Origin: Agapetus fuscipes
Lineage: Eukaryota > Arthropoda > Insecta > Trichoptera > Glossosomatidae
Assembly (NCBI GenBank): GCA_951799405.1
Contig: OX637342.1
Location: 18,275,298-18,339,297, forward strand
Length of the DNA: 64,000 nucleotides
Direction: 5' to 3'
The notes beneath the pieces were generated by a model, which was given only the letters and a program-made list of their open reading frames with translations, was not told the DNA's origin and searched no databases. Positions 1 through 10,019 of the stretch are shown here, piece by piece; positions within the stretch are counted from its first letter, which is position 1; each line of letters opens with the position of its first letter. The position numbers were made by a program, and so were the translations under genes.

Positions 1-180
1 AGATTCATAAAACAAGCAATCTCACAAGCAGACGCGTATAAATTCACGCTTAGAAATACTGTATTAGTACTATCAAATTAAAACTCAATCTCGAATGAAC
101 ATAAGCTCTGCAACTTTGCCAACCTTCCCTGAAACCGGTGAGACATTGGAAAAGTGAACCATTTTTGTACAGCATGGTGA
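1..180 (-). repeat. RTE1 3' UTR copy, cut by window edge
   Basis: This is a minus-strand copy of the RTE1 3' UTR. The conserved block around the reversed GGTTCACTTTGCCAATGTC segment and the reversed CAGGG/GTCGGCAAGAGTTGC segment are recognisable at 120-175. The 3' tail side begins at the window edge. It is diverged from the A and B consensus. Confidence 0.8.
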
Positions 181-183
181 AAG

Positions 184-327
184 CAGCTTCATATCAAACC
201 TATTAGTAAAAAACCTGATAAAAAACACGTATAAAGTATATAAATTAAATAAAACGCAGTTTAAATTCACTTTTATATTATTTTATATACATATAAGGCA
301 GCTTCATATCAAACCTATTAGTAAATA
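184..327. repeat. Direct duplication flanking the best RTE1 copy
   Basis: A 28-base segment beginning GCAGCTTCATATC occurs at about 184-211 and again at about 300-327. The bases after the first copy (about 212-280) reappear beyond the RTE1 tail, from about 2430, split by the solo LTR at 2455-2866. This is either an old tandem duplication hit by RTE1 or an unusually long RTE1 target-site duplication. Confidence 0.7.
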
Positions 328-342
328 ATTTATATTCCGTGA

Positions 343-2049
343 TATTCTGCATTGACCACCCCAGGAATCAAAAGTGCTGTTGGTGAGATGGTATGGGAGA
401 AGGATGAAGTATGTAAGAGATGGAAAGAATATTTTGAAGGGATTTTTGGTCGGGGCGAAAGAATTTTGTTTAGAAAAATGACAGAAGAGAATGAATTTAG
501 GATTTTGAAAGAAGAAATAAAAGTATCTATTGAATGTTTGAAGAATGGAAAGTCTGCTGGGTTTGATGGAATAAATGGTGAAATGTTGAAAGCAGGAGGT
601 GAATGCGTGATAGATTGGATGTACGAATTATGTAAGCTTTGTGTGAATGCAGGAGTAGTACCGATGGATTGGAGGAAGGCAGTCATTGTTCCCATTTACA
701 AAGGTAAAGGGGACAAAAAAGACTGTCAGAACTTCAGACCAATCAGTCTACTCAGTATACCAGGAAAAGTCTTCTGTAAGGTGATTATAAAAAATGTGAT
801 TCTGACTACTAGTGAAAGGATTTCCGATATACAGTCCGGCTTTATGGCCGGTAGAGGCTGTGTTGATCAGATTTTTACTCTACGACAACTTGTTGAAAAA
901 CAATTGTCGGTGAGGCGGAAGCTGTTCACGGCCTTTGTAGATCTGGAAAAGGCTTTTGACTCAGTAGACAGAGGTATGTTATGGGATGTTTTGAAAGCAT
1001 ACGGAGTGAATGGGGCTCTCCTAGGTGCGGTGCATGCAAACTATGAAAATAGTACAGCATGTGTTCGTATTGATGATGAGTATAGTGAATGGTTTGAAGT
1101 TTTTAAGGGTGTAAGGCAAGGATGTGTGATGAGCCCATGGCTATTTAACATAGTCATGGACAAGTGTGTTCGAGATGCTAGACTTGATGATTGTGGATTA
1201 ATGATAGGAGAGAGCAAAGTGAGTGTTCTACTGTATGCGGATGATGCTGTTCTTGTATCGGACTCAGCAGTAGAATTGCAAACGATGCTCTCTAGATTGA
1301 ACGAAGCTCTGCTAGGTAATTATTTGAAATTGAATGCAAGTAAGACGAAAGTTTTGATTTTTGAAAGAAATGAAGAAAATACGAACTACGAATTTAGAAT
1401 AAACGGAATGAATGTTGATGTGGTAAATGAGTTTGTATACTTGGGAAGTAAGTTTGAGAAAGATGGAAGAATGACAGGTGAACTTGAAAGAAGAGTAATG
1501 AAGGGCAGGTGTGTACTGGGTGCCACAGCTTGTATCGCCAAAAATCAAAACATTTCTAAAAATGCTCGATTGGCGGTACGCAGTGGCATACTTTTACCCA
1601 CCTTGATGTATGGAAGCGAGGCCTGGACGGTGAATGAAAGTGAAATTAGTAAAGTCCATACTGTTGAAATGGACTTTCTAAGAAGTATGATTGGGAAAAA
1701 ACGGAGTGACAGGGTGAGGAATGATTTTGTAAGAAAAGAATGTGGTGCAAAAGAAAGTGTGAAAGTGAAGATTAAAAGAAGTTTGTTAAGATGGTTTGGG
1801 CATATGGAGAGAATGAATGAGGAAAGACTGACGAAGAAAGTATATGTTGGTAGAATAGATGGGTGTCGTGGTAGAGGAAGACCGAGAAAGGTATGGATGG
1901 ACCAAATATCCGAAATTGCGAATGAATGGAATATCCAGAGTCATAATAAAAGAAGAGCTTGTATGAAGAAGGTTATGACTCTGGAGGAAATGAAAGAAGT
2001 ATGCAAGGATAGAAAGAAATGGCGGTTGATCTGTGATGTTGGCGGCTAG
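343..2049 (+). CDS. RTE1 non-LTR retrotransposon reverse transcriptase, 5' truncated
   Basis: This open frame of about 565 codons encodes the reverse transcriptase and C-terminal region of an RTE-type LINE. RT motifs are visible: FRPISLL near residue 128, FVDLEKAFD at 195-203, GVRQGCVMSPWLFN at 253-266 and YADDAVLVSD at 295-304. Predicted catalytic aspartates are D197, D297 and D298. A conserved C-terminal block follows, with FGHMERMN at 483-490 and GRGRPRKVWMDQI at 507-519. There is no in-frame ATG at the beginning: the frame opens after a TGA at 340-342 and the first start-like codon is TTG at 352. The apurinic endonuclease domain expected upstream of RT in RTE elements is absent, so the copy is 5' truncated. 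The lack of internal stops suggests a fairly recent insertion. Assignment to RTE rather than another RT clade rests on motif resemblance only. Confidence 0.85.
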   Translation, partial: YSALTTPGIKSAVGEMVWEKDEVCKRWKEYFEGIFGRGERILFRKMTEENEFRILKEEIKVSIECLKNGKSAGFDGINGEMLKAGGECVIDWMYELCKLCVNAGVVPMDWRKAVIVPIYKGKGDKKDCQNFRPISLLSIPGKVFCKVIIKNVILTTSERISDIQSGFMAGRGCVDQIFTLRQLVEKQLSVRRKLFTAFVDLEKAFDSVDRGMLWDVLKAYGVNGALLGAVHANYENSTACVRIDDEYSEWFEVFKGVRQGCVMSPWLFNIVMDKCVRDARLDDCGLMIGESKVSVLLYADDAVLVSDSAVELQTMLSRLNEALLGNYLKLNASKTKVLIFERNEENTNYEFRINGMNVDVVNEFVYLGSKFEKDGRMTGELERRVMKGRCVLGATACIAKNQNISKNARLAVRSGILLPTLMYGSEAWTVNESEISKVHTVEMDFLRSMIGKKRSDRVRNDFVRKECGAKESVKVKIKRSLLRWFGHMERMNEERLTKKVYVGRIDGCRGRGRPRKVWMDQISEIANEWNIQSHNKRRACMKKVMTLEEMKEVCKDRKKWRLICDVGG

Positions 2050-2415
2050 GGTTTGTTAAAGTGAATTTGGTTTTATGATTTAGTTTTTTATGTCCATGTA
2101 TATATTGTTATTTTTATTCTTTGATTTTAAAAAATGTAATTTGTCATGTATGTTCCTTGACTTATAGGTTGTTATGCGGCTGACCACCCATAATATAAAA
2201 ATTGGTTCACTTTGCCAATGTCACCCCTGTTTCAGGGAAGGACGGCAAGAGTTGCAAGGCTTATGTTCATTTGAGATTGGGTTTTTATATTGTAGGTCCA
2301 CATGCGGCATGTGTTAGCGCGAAATTATACATATCTGCTTGTGGGAATGCATTTAGTATAAATCTTAAATGATATATATCTTTGCAGCTTAGATTAGATT
2401 AGATTAGATTAGATC
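2050..2415 (+). repeat. RTE1 subfamily A 3' UTR with TTAGA tail
   Basis: This follows the RT stop codon directly and is the reference for all the short RTE1 copies. An AT-rich spacer leads to the block starting TTCCTTGACTTATAGG at about 2155, then TGACCACCC, CACTTTGCCAATGTCACC, TTTGAGATTGGG and GCGCGAAATTATAC. It ends in four to five TTAGA units. Such short 3' repeats are typical of RTE-type LINEs. Confidence 0.9.
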
Positions 2416-2454
2416 TATGGTAAATAAAATGATAAAAAAACACGTATAAAGTAT

Positions 2455-2866
2455 TGTTATGTAAATATGAAATATAAATATTTAAAATAAGTAGGTATTA
2501 CTTATAGTTATAAGAATTCTGTATTGTATTGTGTGGGTAGGAATCATTGAATAAAAATACTTCATTGAATAATAGAAGCATCGAGAAATAATGATAACTA
2601 CGCCTTTCTGGAATTTTCTAGCGAATATAGGTCTAGATTGTACTGTTTGGAAGAGTATAAGAAGGATGCGAGTCGCTTGCAGAGCCAGTATTCTACAAGC
2701 TTTACTACTACATACATTGAACCAAAACCAGTGAACAGAAACCAAGTGTAATGGAATAGTCGAGACCACCTTTGTGAAAATAAATTATTAAAAGTGTAAA
2801 ATAAACAACTGTATAAGAAGACCAGTGTTGTTAATTGAAAGACTTTTGAACCCTAAATTCGTAACA
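2455..2866 (+). mobile_element. Solo LTR, LTR-A family (copy 1)
   Basis: This 412-bp unit begins TGTTATGTAAATA and ends GAACCCTAA...GTAACA, giving TG...CA ends. It is flanked by a GTAT duplication at 2451-2454 and 2867-2870. No internal retroviral-type coding region is present, so it is a solo LTR left by recombination. The pre-insertion sequence survives as a paralogue at about 215-280. Confidence 0.8.
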
Positions 2867-2973
2867 GTATATTAATTAAATATAACGCATTTTAAATTCA
2901 CTTTTATATTCTCGGATAAAGTATGTTTTCTAATCAAGTCTTGTTTTTTATTTGGTTTTGTCTATTTTTTCAG

Positions 2974-3025
2974 AAAGTCCAGTAAACTGCATGGAAAACT
3001 TCAACACCTGCATCAAAATTGATTG
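2974..3025 (+). CDS. Candidate host exon, 52 bp (low confidence)
   Basis: A pyrimidine-rich tract ending TTTTTTCAG precedes this block and GTGAGTATTT follows it, so both splice sites look good. Only the frame with two leading bases is open, reading SPVNCMENFNTCIKID plus two leftover bases. It contains two cysteines. I do not recognise the protein. It shows no similarity to the repeats in the window. It could be part of a host gene whose introns fill the window, or a chance match. Confidence 0.3.
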
Positions 3026-3147
3026 GTGAGTATTTCTTGTTGTTTTTCTTCTATGTATATTTAAAAGCGGGCATCTGATTACTATGTTAAAACTTTTAAT
3101 AGTTTGTCTACACAGTTAAATTTAACTTCTAAAAGAAGGTATACAAT

Positions 3148-3229
3148 TATTTAACACGGTCTTTTATTTTCACAAATTTACAAAAATTGTTTTTAAATTT
3201 GTGAATATAAAACACCGTGTTAAATAATA
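3148..3229. repeat. PLE-type palindrome
   Basis: Two arms of about 35 bases form an inverted repeat: TTATTTAACACGGT on the left and ACCGTGTTAAATAA on the right, with TTTCACAAATTTA and its complement nearer the centre. The arm resembles the terminal arm of the PLE palindromes at 10020, 18163 and 52978. Confidence 0.6.
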
Positions 3230-3244
3230 AATTAAACATTAATT

Positions 3245-3480
3245 GTTTTTAGGCTTTCACAGCCGGATTCAGATGCTTGATTTTTTGGTTCCGAGTTTTG
3301 ACCGTGGTCCATATTTTTGGTTCTTTTTCTTTTTCTTCCTTCTTGATACTTCTTGAAGACTTTCAGCTGACGTTTCGTCACTAAAAGGGCGTATTTTCTC
3401 ATTTCTCATAACGTGACCGAACTACATCAGCATTCTCTGCTTAATGGTTGATAGAAGTTCCTCTGTGGTCCGCAAACGTC
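3245..3480 (-). repeat. PLE terminal-repeat fragment
   Basis: It contains the block GTTTTGACCGTGGTCCAT also seen at 33.4 kb, the end motif AGGCTTTCACAGCCGG near 3251, and ACGTTTCGTC at 3370, which is the reversed GAAACGT half of the hammerhead-like motif. The second half of that motif is not clear here. Confidence 0.5.
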
Positions 3481-3496
3481 GGAAGACTTCTTCATT

Positions 3497-4870
3497 GGTG
3501 AACCTAATCTAATCTAATCTCTAATCTAAGTTGCAAAGATATGTTACATTGGAGATTCACATTACATGCATTCTCACAACCAGACACGTACAAGTTCGCG
3601 CTTGCACATGCCTCATGTGAACCTACAACATAAAAACCAAATCTCAAATGGACATACACCCTGCAACTCTTGCCGTCCTTCCCTGAGACAGGGGTGACAT
3701 TGGCAAAGTGAACCATTTTTACAGCATGGGTGGTCAGCCGCATACCAACCTATAAGTCAAGGAACACACACACACGACAAATTACATTTTATACATCACT
3801 AAATAATAAAATCCAAATACAAAATATCCATTTACAAATAAAAACAAATTCCAATTTAATAAACCCTAGCCGCCAACATTACAGATCAACCGCCATTTCT
3901 TTCTGTCCTTACATACTTCTTTCATTTCCTCCAGAGTCATAATTTTCTTCATACAGGCTGTGAGGGTTTTTCCTCTGTCCTGCTGATTAACACAATTAAT
4001 AATGTAACAACCACTTTAATACGTTTACTTTTATTCCTTTCACAATGTATACACAATAAACCACAGCACAATAATATTAATTATTCTTAATTACACATGC
4101 TTGTGGCTCTCACGCCAGGCAAGCTTTTTCCTTCTTTCGCATTCCTTTGTTTTCCTTTTTCCATTCAAATTTAAATACCATGTTCCATTCTACCAAACAA
4201 ACAAACTCATCTCGTTACAAGGCTCTTCTTTTATTATGACTCTGGATATTCCATTCATTCGCAATTTCGGATATTTGGTCCATCCATACCTTTCTCGGTC
4301 TTCCTCTACCACGACATCCATCTATTCTACCAACATATACTTTCTTCGTCAGTCTTTCCTCATTCATTCTCTCCATATGCCCAAACCATCTTAACAAACT
4401 TCTTTTAATCTTCACTTTCACACTTTCTCTTGCACCACATTCTTCTCTTACAAAATCATTCCTCACCCTGTCACTCCGTTTTTTTCCCAATCATACTTCT
4501 TAGAAAGTCCATTTCAACAGTATGGACTTTACTAATTTCACTTTCATTCACCGTCCAGGCCTCGCTTCCATACATCAAGGTGGGTAAAAGTATGCCACTG
4601 CGTACCGCCAATCGAGTATTTTTAGATATGTTTTGATTTTTGGCGATACAAGCTGTGGCACCCAGTACACACCTGCCCTTCATTACTCTTCTTTCAAATT
4701 CACCGGTCATTCTTCCATCTTTTTCAAACTTACTTCCCAGGTATACAAACTCATTTACGACATCAACATTCATTCCATTAATTTTAAATTCATAATTCAT
4801 ACTTTCATCATCTCTTTCAAAAATCAATACTGTCGTCTTACTTGCATTCAACTTCAGATGGTTACCTAAC
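3497..4870 (-). mobile_element. RTE1 subfamily A copy, 5' truncated and split by an LTR
   Basis: On the minus strand this copy runs from the RT C-terminal half (4870) through the 3' UTR to a TTAGA tail at about 3500. Frames at 4471-4851 and 4215-4490 translate to the same C-terminal block as the 343-2049 copy (ending GRGRPRKVWMDQISEIANE) but are joined by a frameshift in the run of adenines of the IGKK codons, and are broken by the LTR at 3959-4219. It stops abruptly at 4870, at the codons of LGNYLKLNAS. It is a dead copy. Confidence 0.9.
3959..4219 (-). mobile_element. Solo LTR, second family
   Basis: This 261-bp block interrupts the minus-strand RTE1 ORF. It has TG...CA ends and is flanked by AGGC at 3955-3958 and 4220-4223. 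Removing it restores continuous alignment to the 343-2049 copy. A TATTTAAATT box in the reverse direction suggests minus-strand polarity. It differs in sequence from LTR-A. Confidence 0.7.
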
Positions 4871-5045
4871 CGATCATGCCAAAAGATCTGAAGTATGTTT
4901 CAGTAGACAAACATATCGACGCTTCAATTCGTTTCTTCGCTATTGTGGAGTCAAATCTACCTATGCTTTATAATTGTATTTTATACACCTTTTTTATTTA
5001 TTTTATTGAAAAAGAATATAAAAAAAATAGAAAAAATTCATTCGT

Positions 5046-5450
5046 TTCTAATCTAATCTAAGTTGCAAAGATATGTAACATTGGGGATTCACATTACATG
5101 TATTCTTACAAGTAAACACGTACAGGTTCGTGCTTGAGCATGCCGCATGTGAACCTACAACATAAAAACCAAATCTCAAATGGACATACACCTTGCAACT
5201 TCTACCGACCTTCCCTGAAACAGGGGTGACATTGGCAAAGTGAACCATTTTCTACAGCATGGGTGGTCAGCCGCATACCAACCTATAAGTCAAGGAATAT
5301 ACACAACAAATAACATTTTAGACATAAAACAAATGGATAAATATTATAATATCAAATACAAAATACAAAATTCCAATCTAAAATACAAAAATTTGGAAAA
5401 CTTGAGAAACTCTAGTGATAGCCGACAGCATTACAGATCAACCGCCATTT
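5046..5450 (-). mobile_element. RTE1 subfamily A copy, short
   Basis: The TTAGA-type tail at about 5046-5060 is followed by the full 3' UTR and the last few codons of the RT ORF (reversed AAATGGCGGTTGATCTG near 5430-5450), where it is truncated. Confidence 0.85.
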
Positions 5451-5454
5451 CTTA

Positions 5455-6170
5455 CATTTAATTATACACTGAAAGAAAATTCGTTTTAATACAAAAAGGG
5501 GTGATAAATAGAATCAGATATCTTCTTCGATCTGAAGCAATACAATAAACATCAAAGTTGAACAAGACAAACAAAAACACACACACACATTACTTAGTTC
5601 ATCCGAACACAAAATGAAAAGACGCAAAATTTGTCAATGTCTTTTGTCATTATTTGAGAGAAACAATTTTTTTTGCCTCTCCCATATCGAGAGTGGTGAA
5701 AAAGTGCCTACAAAAGCCACTCCCTGAAAAGGTTTTGTTTATACATGTGAAAACAGGGAAAGTTTTTCACCCCTCGAGGTGTTTTGTACCCCTAATATAA
5801 TATACCACGTTTATACTCAAACAAAGCGTTTTCTTTACAGATACATGAAAAATAAAACAATCACTCATCCGTGCTGCTTTACTTTGTATACATTTTTTGA
5901 TCAACGCTATGGTTGATGTAAAGCAAAGAGTTTTATACTTGAAGGAGTTTTGTGAATGCCAGTAAGTCGAGTACATTTGGGTGACATGACAGTGAGAAAA
6001 CAGAAGTGGGTTTACAGTATTTTTTTGTCTATAAATTGTATTCGTCTGAAAAAATAATATATTGTACGGAAATTTTAATGCTTTGAGCTCTTTTGTTAGG
6101 TAATTAAAAGGTAGATTTTTGCCTTTTTATGAGAAAATATTTTTGTCGCTTAAAATTTCGTTTTTAATTT
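5455..6170. other. No gene recognised
   Basis: This is AT-rich sequence with a short CA run at about 5578-5588. Short ORFs on both strands lack recognisable motifs. I see no splice-flanked coding block and no known repeat. Confidence 0.5.
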
Positions 6171-6175
6171 TGCTA

Positions 6176-6511
6176 GCCAGCCTTACAGCAATTGGGTCTT
6201 GCTTGAGAATTGGCGCTTTGTAGCGACGACGACCAAGGTCGTAAAAAGGTCGATAGCTCAATTGGAAGAATGTTTGTATTCCATGCCGAGAGCAAGGGTT
6301 CGATCTCAAAGCTTACTCAGCCTTCACAAAAAATGAGAACCAGCCCCCCCGGGAGCTGGGAAACCCCCACTTCAACTGAAAGTGATTAATGTGAGGCCGG
6401 CCGTCTTACCCGTAAAGATAAATAGGTCCCAAATTGCCACATGCGACTCCTTCGGGGATAACGCAGGCAATCAGTTTCACTTTATGTGTAGCTTAGTTGC
6501 GTCGCGTTTCG
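6176..6511 (+). mobile_element. Chimeric SINE2-SINE1 element (copy 1)
   Basis: The SINE2 body (AACTGGGTCTTGC-like block at 6190-6246, truncated at its 5' end) runs without a gap into a SINE1 head at about 6248 (TCGATAGCTCAATTGG, a tRNA A-box-like segment). The SINE1 part lacks the usual stretch between the B-box-like GGTTCGA and ACTCAGCC. It ends in GCTTAGTTGCGTCGCG. The same junction and the same internal deletion occur at 26245-26733 on the other strand. Confidence 0.8.
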
Positions 6512-6618
6512 TTATAAAACTACTTCGTGAAATGATTTTTAACGCTGAATTTCTTTTTTATTAAAATGTACTCGAATTTTGCTCGTGCTACATGTCTAAA
6601 ATTTAAAAGGAATCCGAA

Positions 6619-6970
6619 GTCCGGTCGATAGCTCAGTTGGCAGAGTGCTTACACTCCATGCCGTGAGCTCGGGTTCGAATCCCATCGAGGGTGTCAGAAA
6701 TGAATTCCCGTTTCGGTGTTTATTTCACACCCCAAAACAAAATACCGGCAAGGTTTACTCAGCCTTCATAAGAAATGAGTACCAGCCCTCTCGGGAGCTG
6801 GGAAACCCCCACTTTAACTGAAGCGGTTGGCGTAAGGCCGGCCATGGGCGTGGCGTCCCTTACTTGTAAAACTAAATAGGTTCAACTCGCCACATGCGAC
6901 CCCTTTGGGGATAACGCGGCAAGAAGTTACACTATTTGTGTGGCTTAGTGGCGTTTGCGTTGCGTTGCGA
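6619..6970 (+). mobile_element. SINE1, near full length
   Basis: This is a good reference copy. A tRNA-like head has A-box TAGCTCAGTTGGCAGAG and B-box GGTTCGAATCCC. A body follows with TTTCGGTGTTTATTTC, CCTTCATAAGAAATGAG and GGGAGCTGGGAAACC, then GCCACATGCGACCCC, and a short tail of GCGTT units. It is a retroposed tRNA-derived SINE and not a tRNA gene, because no acceptor stem closes around the head. Confidence 0.85.
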
Positions 6971-7660
6971 CAGAATCAAGTAATTTTCGCACTCTTTTCA
7001 ATGTTTAACTTGAAAATTAATTAACATGATAAATGTAATAGAATATAGGTTTTCTTTGTAGTAAAAAAAAAAAATATATATTGTATTATTTTAAAAATTT
7101 ACGCGTACAATAAACACTTAAAAAAGTCTCTGATTTTCTTCGATATTTCATGAAAAATCTGATCATTTATTCCAAGTGGCAAGTTAATTAATAGGAAAAC
7201 ATTTCGCAGACACCCAAGGTGTGCTCTTCGCCGAGCTGGAATGTTTTTTGTGCCAGAATTTAATTTGCGAAGTGTGAAAATCATTAAAAACTTTGTCGGA
7301 AACAGTCGTTAAAGTAATGCCGAGAAAAAGTTGTCGTTGCCAGGCCCCGAGAAGCCTTTTCGCAATGCTTTTTGGGACGCAAGCCTTTGCCTAGGTATTC
7401 TAGCTGAGGTGACTACTTCCTATCTGCGATAAGTCCACTTTTGTTTATGAATTGAGCACAAATTTTAGTGTCGAAGAAATGTGACAAATCAGTCACACTG
7501 CAGGCTGTCTATACGACATTTAGTTCAATGGCATTTCAGTCACATACAACAAAAGACCACAGACATACTTCCCATCACAGAAAAAACAGCAATCAATTTG
7601 ACGTAACTTTTTTTTTTTTATAGTTATCTTATTCGTTATTGCTGAACCTTTTTGAACCAA
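6971..7660. other. No gene recognised
   Basis: AT-rich sequence containing a poly-A/AT run near 7063-7080 and a poly-T run near 7608-7620. I found no recognisable protein motif or repeat family member. Confidence 0.5.
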
Positions 7661-7935
7661 TGTGTCGCATGAAGCAAGTTAATCCAATTTAATTTTGGAT
7701 GCAAAGGAACCGGCCTTACTTCAACCACTTCTGTTGAAGGGAATTTTCCAGCTCCCCAAGAATCTGACACTCATTTCTCACGAAGTCCAAATAAGTATTG
7801 CCTGTATTTTATTTTGGCTTTAAAATCAACACCGGAAAAGAAAATCATTTCTGACACCCTTGCCTTGGTGAGATAAAAAGCAGAGCTCTCAGCATAGAAT
7901 GCAAACACTCTACCAACTGAGCTATTGACCGGACT
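7661..7935 (-). mobile_element. SINE1, degraded 3' part
   Basis: Reversed SINE1 with its head at the right end (reversed CCGGTCAATAGCTCAGTTGG ending near 7935). The B-box region is mutated and the 3' portion, left of about 7700, is poorly preserved. Confidence 0.8.
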
Positions 7936-8010
7936 GTATTCATTCACTGTTGTACATTTTGTTGCATCATTTTGTCAACATTATAACTAAATATTATATT
8001 GTTTAGAACT

Positions 8011-8700
8011 GTCATCTAATCTATAATCTATAATCTAAGTTGCAAGGATATATTCATTTAAAGCTCTCAGATGTATGCCCACAAACCAACAAGTGTAGTT
8101 CGCGCTTACAAATGCTGAATGTGTACTTACAAATAAAATCCAAACCTCAAATGAACATAAGCCCCACAACTTTTGCCGACCTTCCCTGAAACAGGGGTGA
8201 CATTGGCAAAGTGAACCATTTTTTACAGTATGGGTGGTCAGCCTTATACCAACCTATAAGTCAAGGAATATGAATAATAAATTACATTTAAATATAAAAA
8301 AGAACAAAACCTTACAAAGAAATCTATACAAAAAAAGTAAAAAAATTCCTATGCAATAAATGTAGCAAATGAATACACCAACATTAGAAATCAACATTGC
8401 AGATTAGCCGCCACTTCTTCCTGTCCTTGCATACTTCTTTCATTTCATCCAGAGTCATAACCTTTTTCATACAAGTCCTCCTTTTATTATGACTCTGGAT
8501 ATCCCATTCATTCGCTATTTCAGATATTTGATCCTTTCATACTTTTCTCGGTCTTCCTCTACCACGACATCCATCTATTCTAGCAACATATACTTTCTTC
8601 GTCAATCTTTCATCACTCATTCTCTCCAAATGCCCGAACCATCTTAACATACTTCTTTTAATCTTCACTTTCACACTTTCCCTTACACCACATGTGCTCT
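8011..8700 (-). mobile_element. RTE1 subfamily B copy with ORF end
   Basis: The tail of ATAGATT-type units lies at about 8015-8038, then the B-type UTR (reversed TTATTTGTAAGTACAC and CATTTGTAAGCGCGAAC), then about 300 bases of RT C-terminal coding sequence from 8400 to 8700. The coding part matches the GRGRPRK block but has lost frame. Confidence 0.85.
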
Positions 8701-8718
8701 TTTTAAATCAATTTTTGG

Positions 8719-9022
8719 ACCGGTTCGTAGTCCAGTGTCAACACTTCGGACTCGTAAATGGAAGGTTGTGGATTCGGATCCCGGCAGAGCACAAAAATAT
8801 ACGATTTATATTTACAAATATGCTCTTCGCTGTGTTGAAAAAAATCATAAAACCTTACAGCCTTACATAACTTGGGTCTTGCTTGAGTATTAGCGCTTTG
8901 TAGCGACGACCAAGCTCGTACACCTCTGCGACACTACAACAAGTGTCATAGACCCTAGGAGTCTCTAGGGTCTAGGGAGTCTCCCGCACAGGATATCTTA
9001 AACAAAAATAATAATAAATAAT
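8719..9022 (+). mobile_element. SINE2 with tail B
   Basis: A tRNA-like head (TAGTCCAGTGTCAACACTTC, then GGATTCGGATCCCGG) is followed by the SINE2 body with ACTTGGGTCTTGCTTGAG. Instead of the L2-like ending it carries a different tail from about 8918, with GACACTACAACAAGTGTC, CTCTAGGGTCTAGGG and an AAT-rich end. The same tail is found at 57701-58029. Confidence 0.8.
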
Positions 9023-9365
9023 TCACCTATATTTTTTTCACATTGGACTTATCTAATGTATTAACAAGTCGACTCAGTTATTCTGACTAATAAAGCCTAC
9101 GGCGTTAAGGGCAGTCCAGACCGTTGTTGGCAAACTAAAACAGTGGAGGTATAAGGATTATTACCTTCAACTATTCATATTTTATAAAGTTACAACTTTT
9201 AGTTGTGGGTTTTACGTTGTTTCACGGTGAGTTTGTGTCACGCAACGTTAGTGTTAAAATATAATAAAACTCGGAAGTGCCCTACATAATTAAAATGTAG
9301 GCAGAGTTATCTTGATTTTTAGGGTAAAAAAAATAAATAAAATCCCTTTATTTAAGTATTAATCA
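9023..9365. other. No gene recognised
   Basis: AT-rich sequence between SINE2 and a PLE pair. It contains no recognisable coding or repeat signal. Confidence 0.4.
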
Positions 9366-9890
9366 CATTAACAAAGTTCCAATTCACTTTTTACATATTT
9401 CATTTCTGTCTAGCACTTTCACCTACAAGGCATCATCAGGACAAATATTTTTGATTGTCCTGATGATGATTTATTTTTAAGGTTTTGTTGTTTTTTTATA
9501 TTTAAATATTATTTATTACTCGTATTCCTTGACTTATAGGTTGGTATGAGGTTGACCACCCATACTGTAAAAAATGGTTCACTTTGCCAATGTCACCCCT
9601 GTTTCAGGGAATGTCGGCAAGAGTTGCAGGGCTTATGTTCATTTGAGGTTTTGATTTTATTTGTAAGTACACAATCAGCATTTGTAAGCGGGAACTACAC
9701 GTGTTTGTTTGTGGGCATACATCTGAGAGCTTTGAATGAATATATCCTTGCAACTTAGATTATAGATGCCTTGAAGGCGAAAGTGCTAGACGGAAATAAA
9801 ATATTGTAAAAAGTGAATTGGAACTTTGTTAATTTTATTAATATACAATGGACTTTCACTGTGTAAACCACCAAACCCTTAAAAACCTTC
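9366..9890. mobile_element. PLE inverted terminal-repeat pair, interrupted by RTE1
   Basis: The left arm (about 9372-9440) and the right arm (about 9765-9840) are reverse complements: AAAGTTCCAATTCAC on the left and GTGAATTGGAACTTT on the right. Each arm carries a CTGATGA...GAAAGTGC hammerhead-like motif. The right arm continues into GACTTTCACTGTG, an extension shared with the PLE palindromes at 18 and 53 kb. An RTE1-B copy lies between the two halves of the right-arm motif. Confidence 0.7.
9471..9765 (+). mobile_element. RTE1 subfamily B 3' UTR copy
   Basis: A 5'-truncated B copy including the AT-rich spacer and the complete UTR, ending CTTAGATTATAGATG. It is inserted into the right arm of the PLE pair. 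Confidence 0.9.
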
Positions 9891-10019
9891 ACTTAAGTGT
9901 TGAATATGATTGTGCATTTGTTTTATTACGAAAATATTGCAGTTAAGTAAATGTGTTGTAGTGTGTAATATTAAAAAAAAAAAACGCAGAGTTGAAAAAA
10001 CATAGTGAAAATTCATTTT

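Noticed and set aside
2390..2415. Telomeric repeat
   Set aside because: The tail repeats TTAGA, not the insect telomere unit TTAGG, and it is present at dozens of internal LINE ends on both strands.
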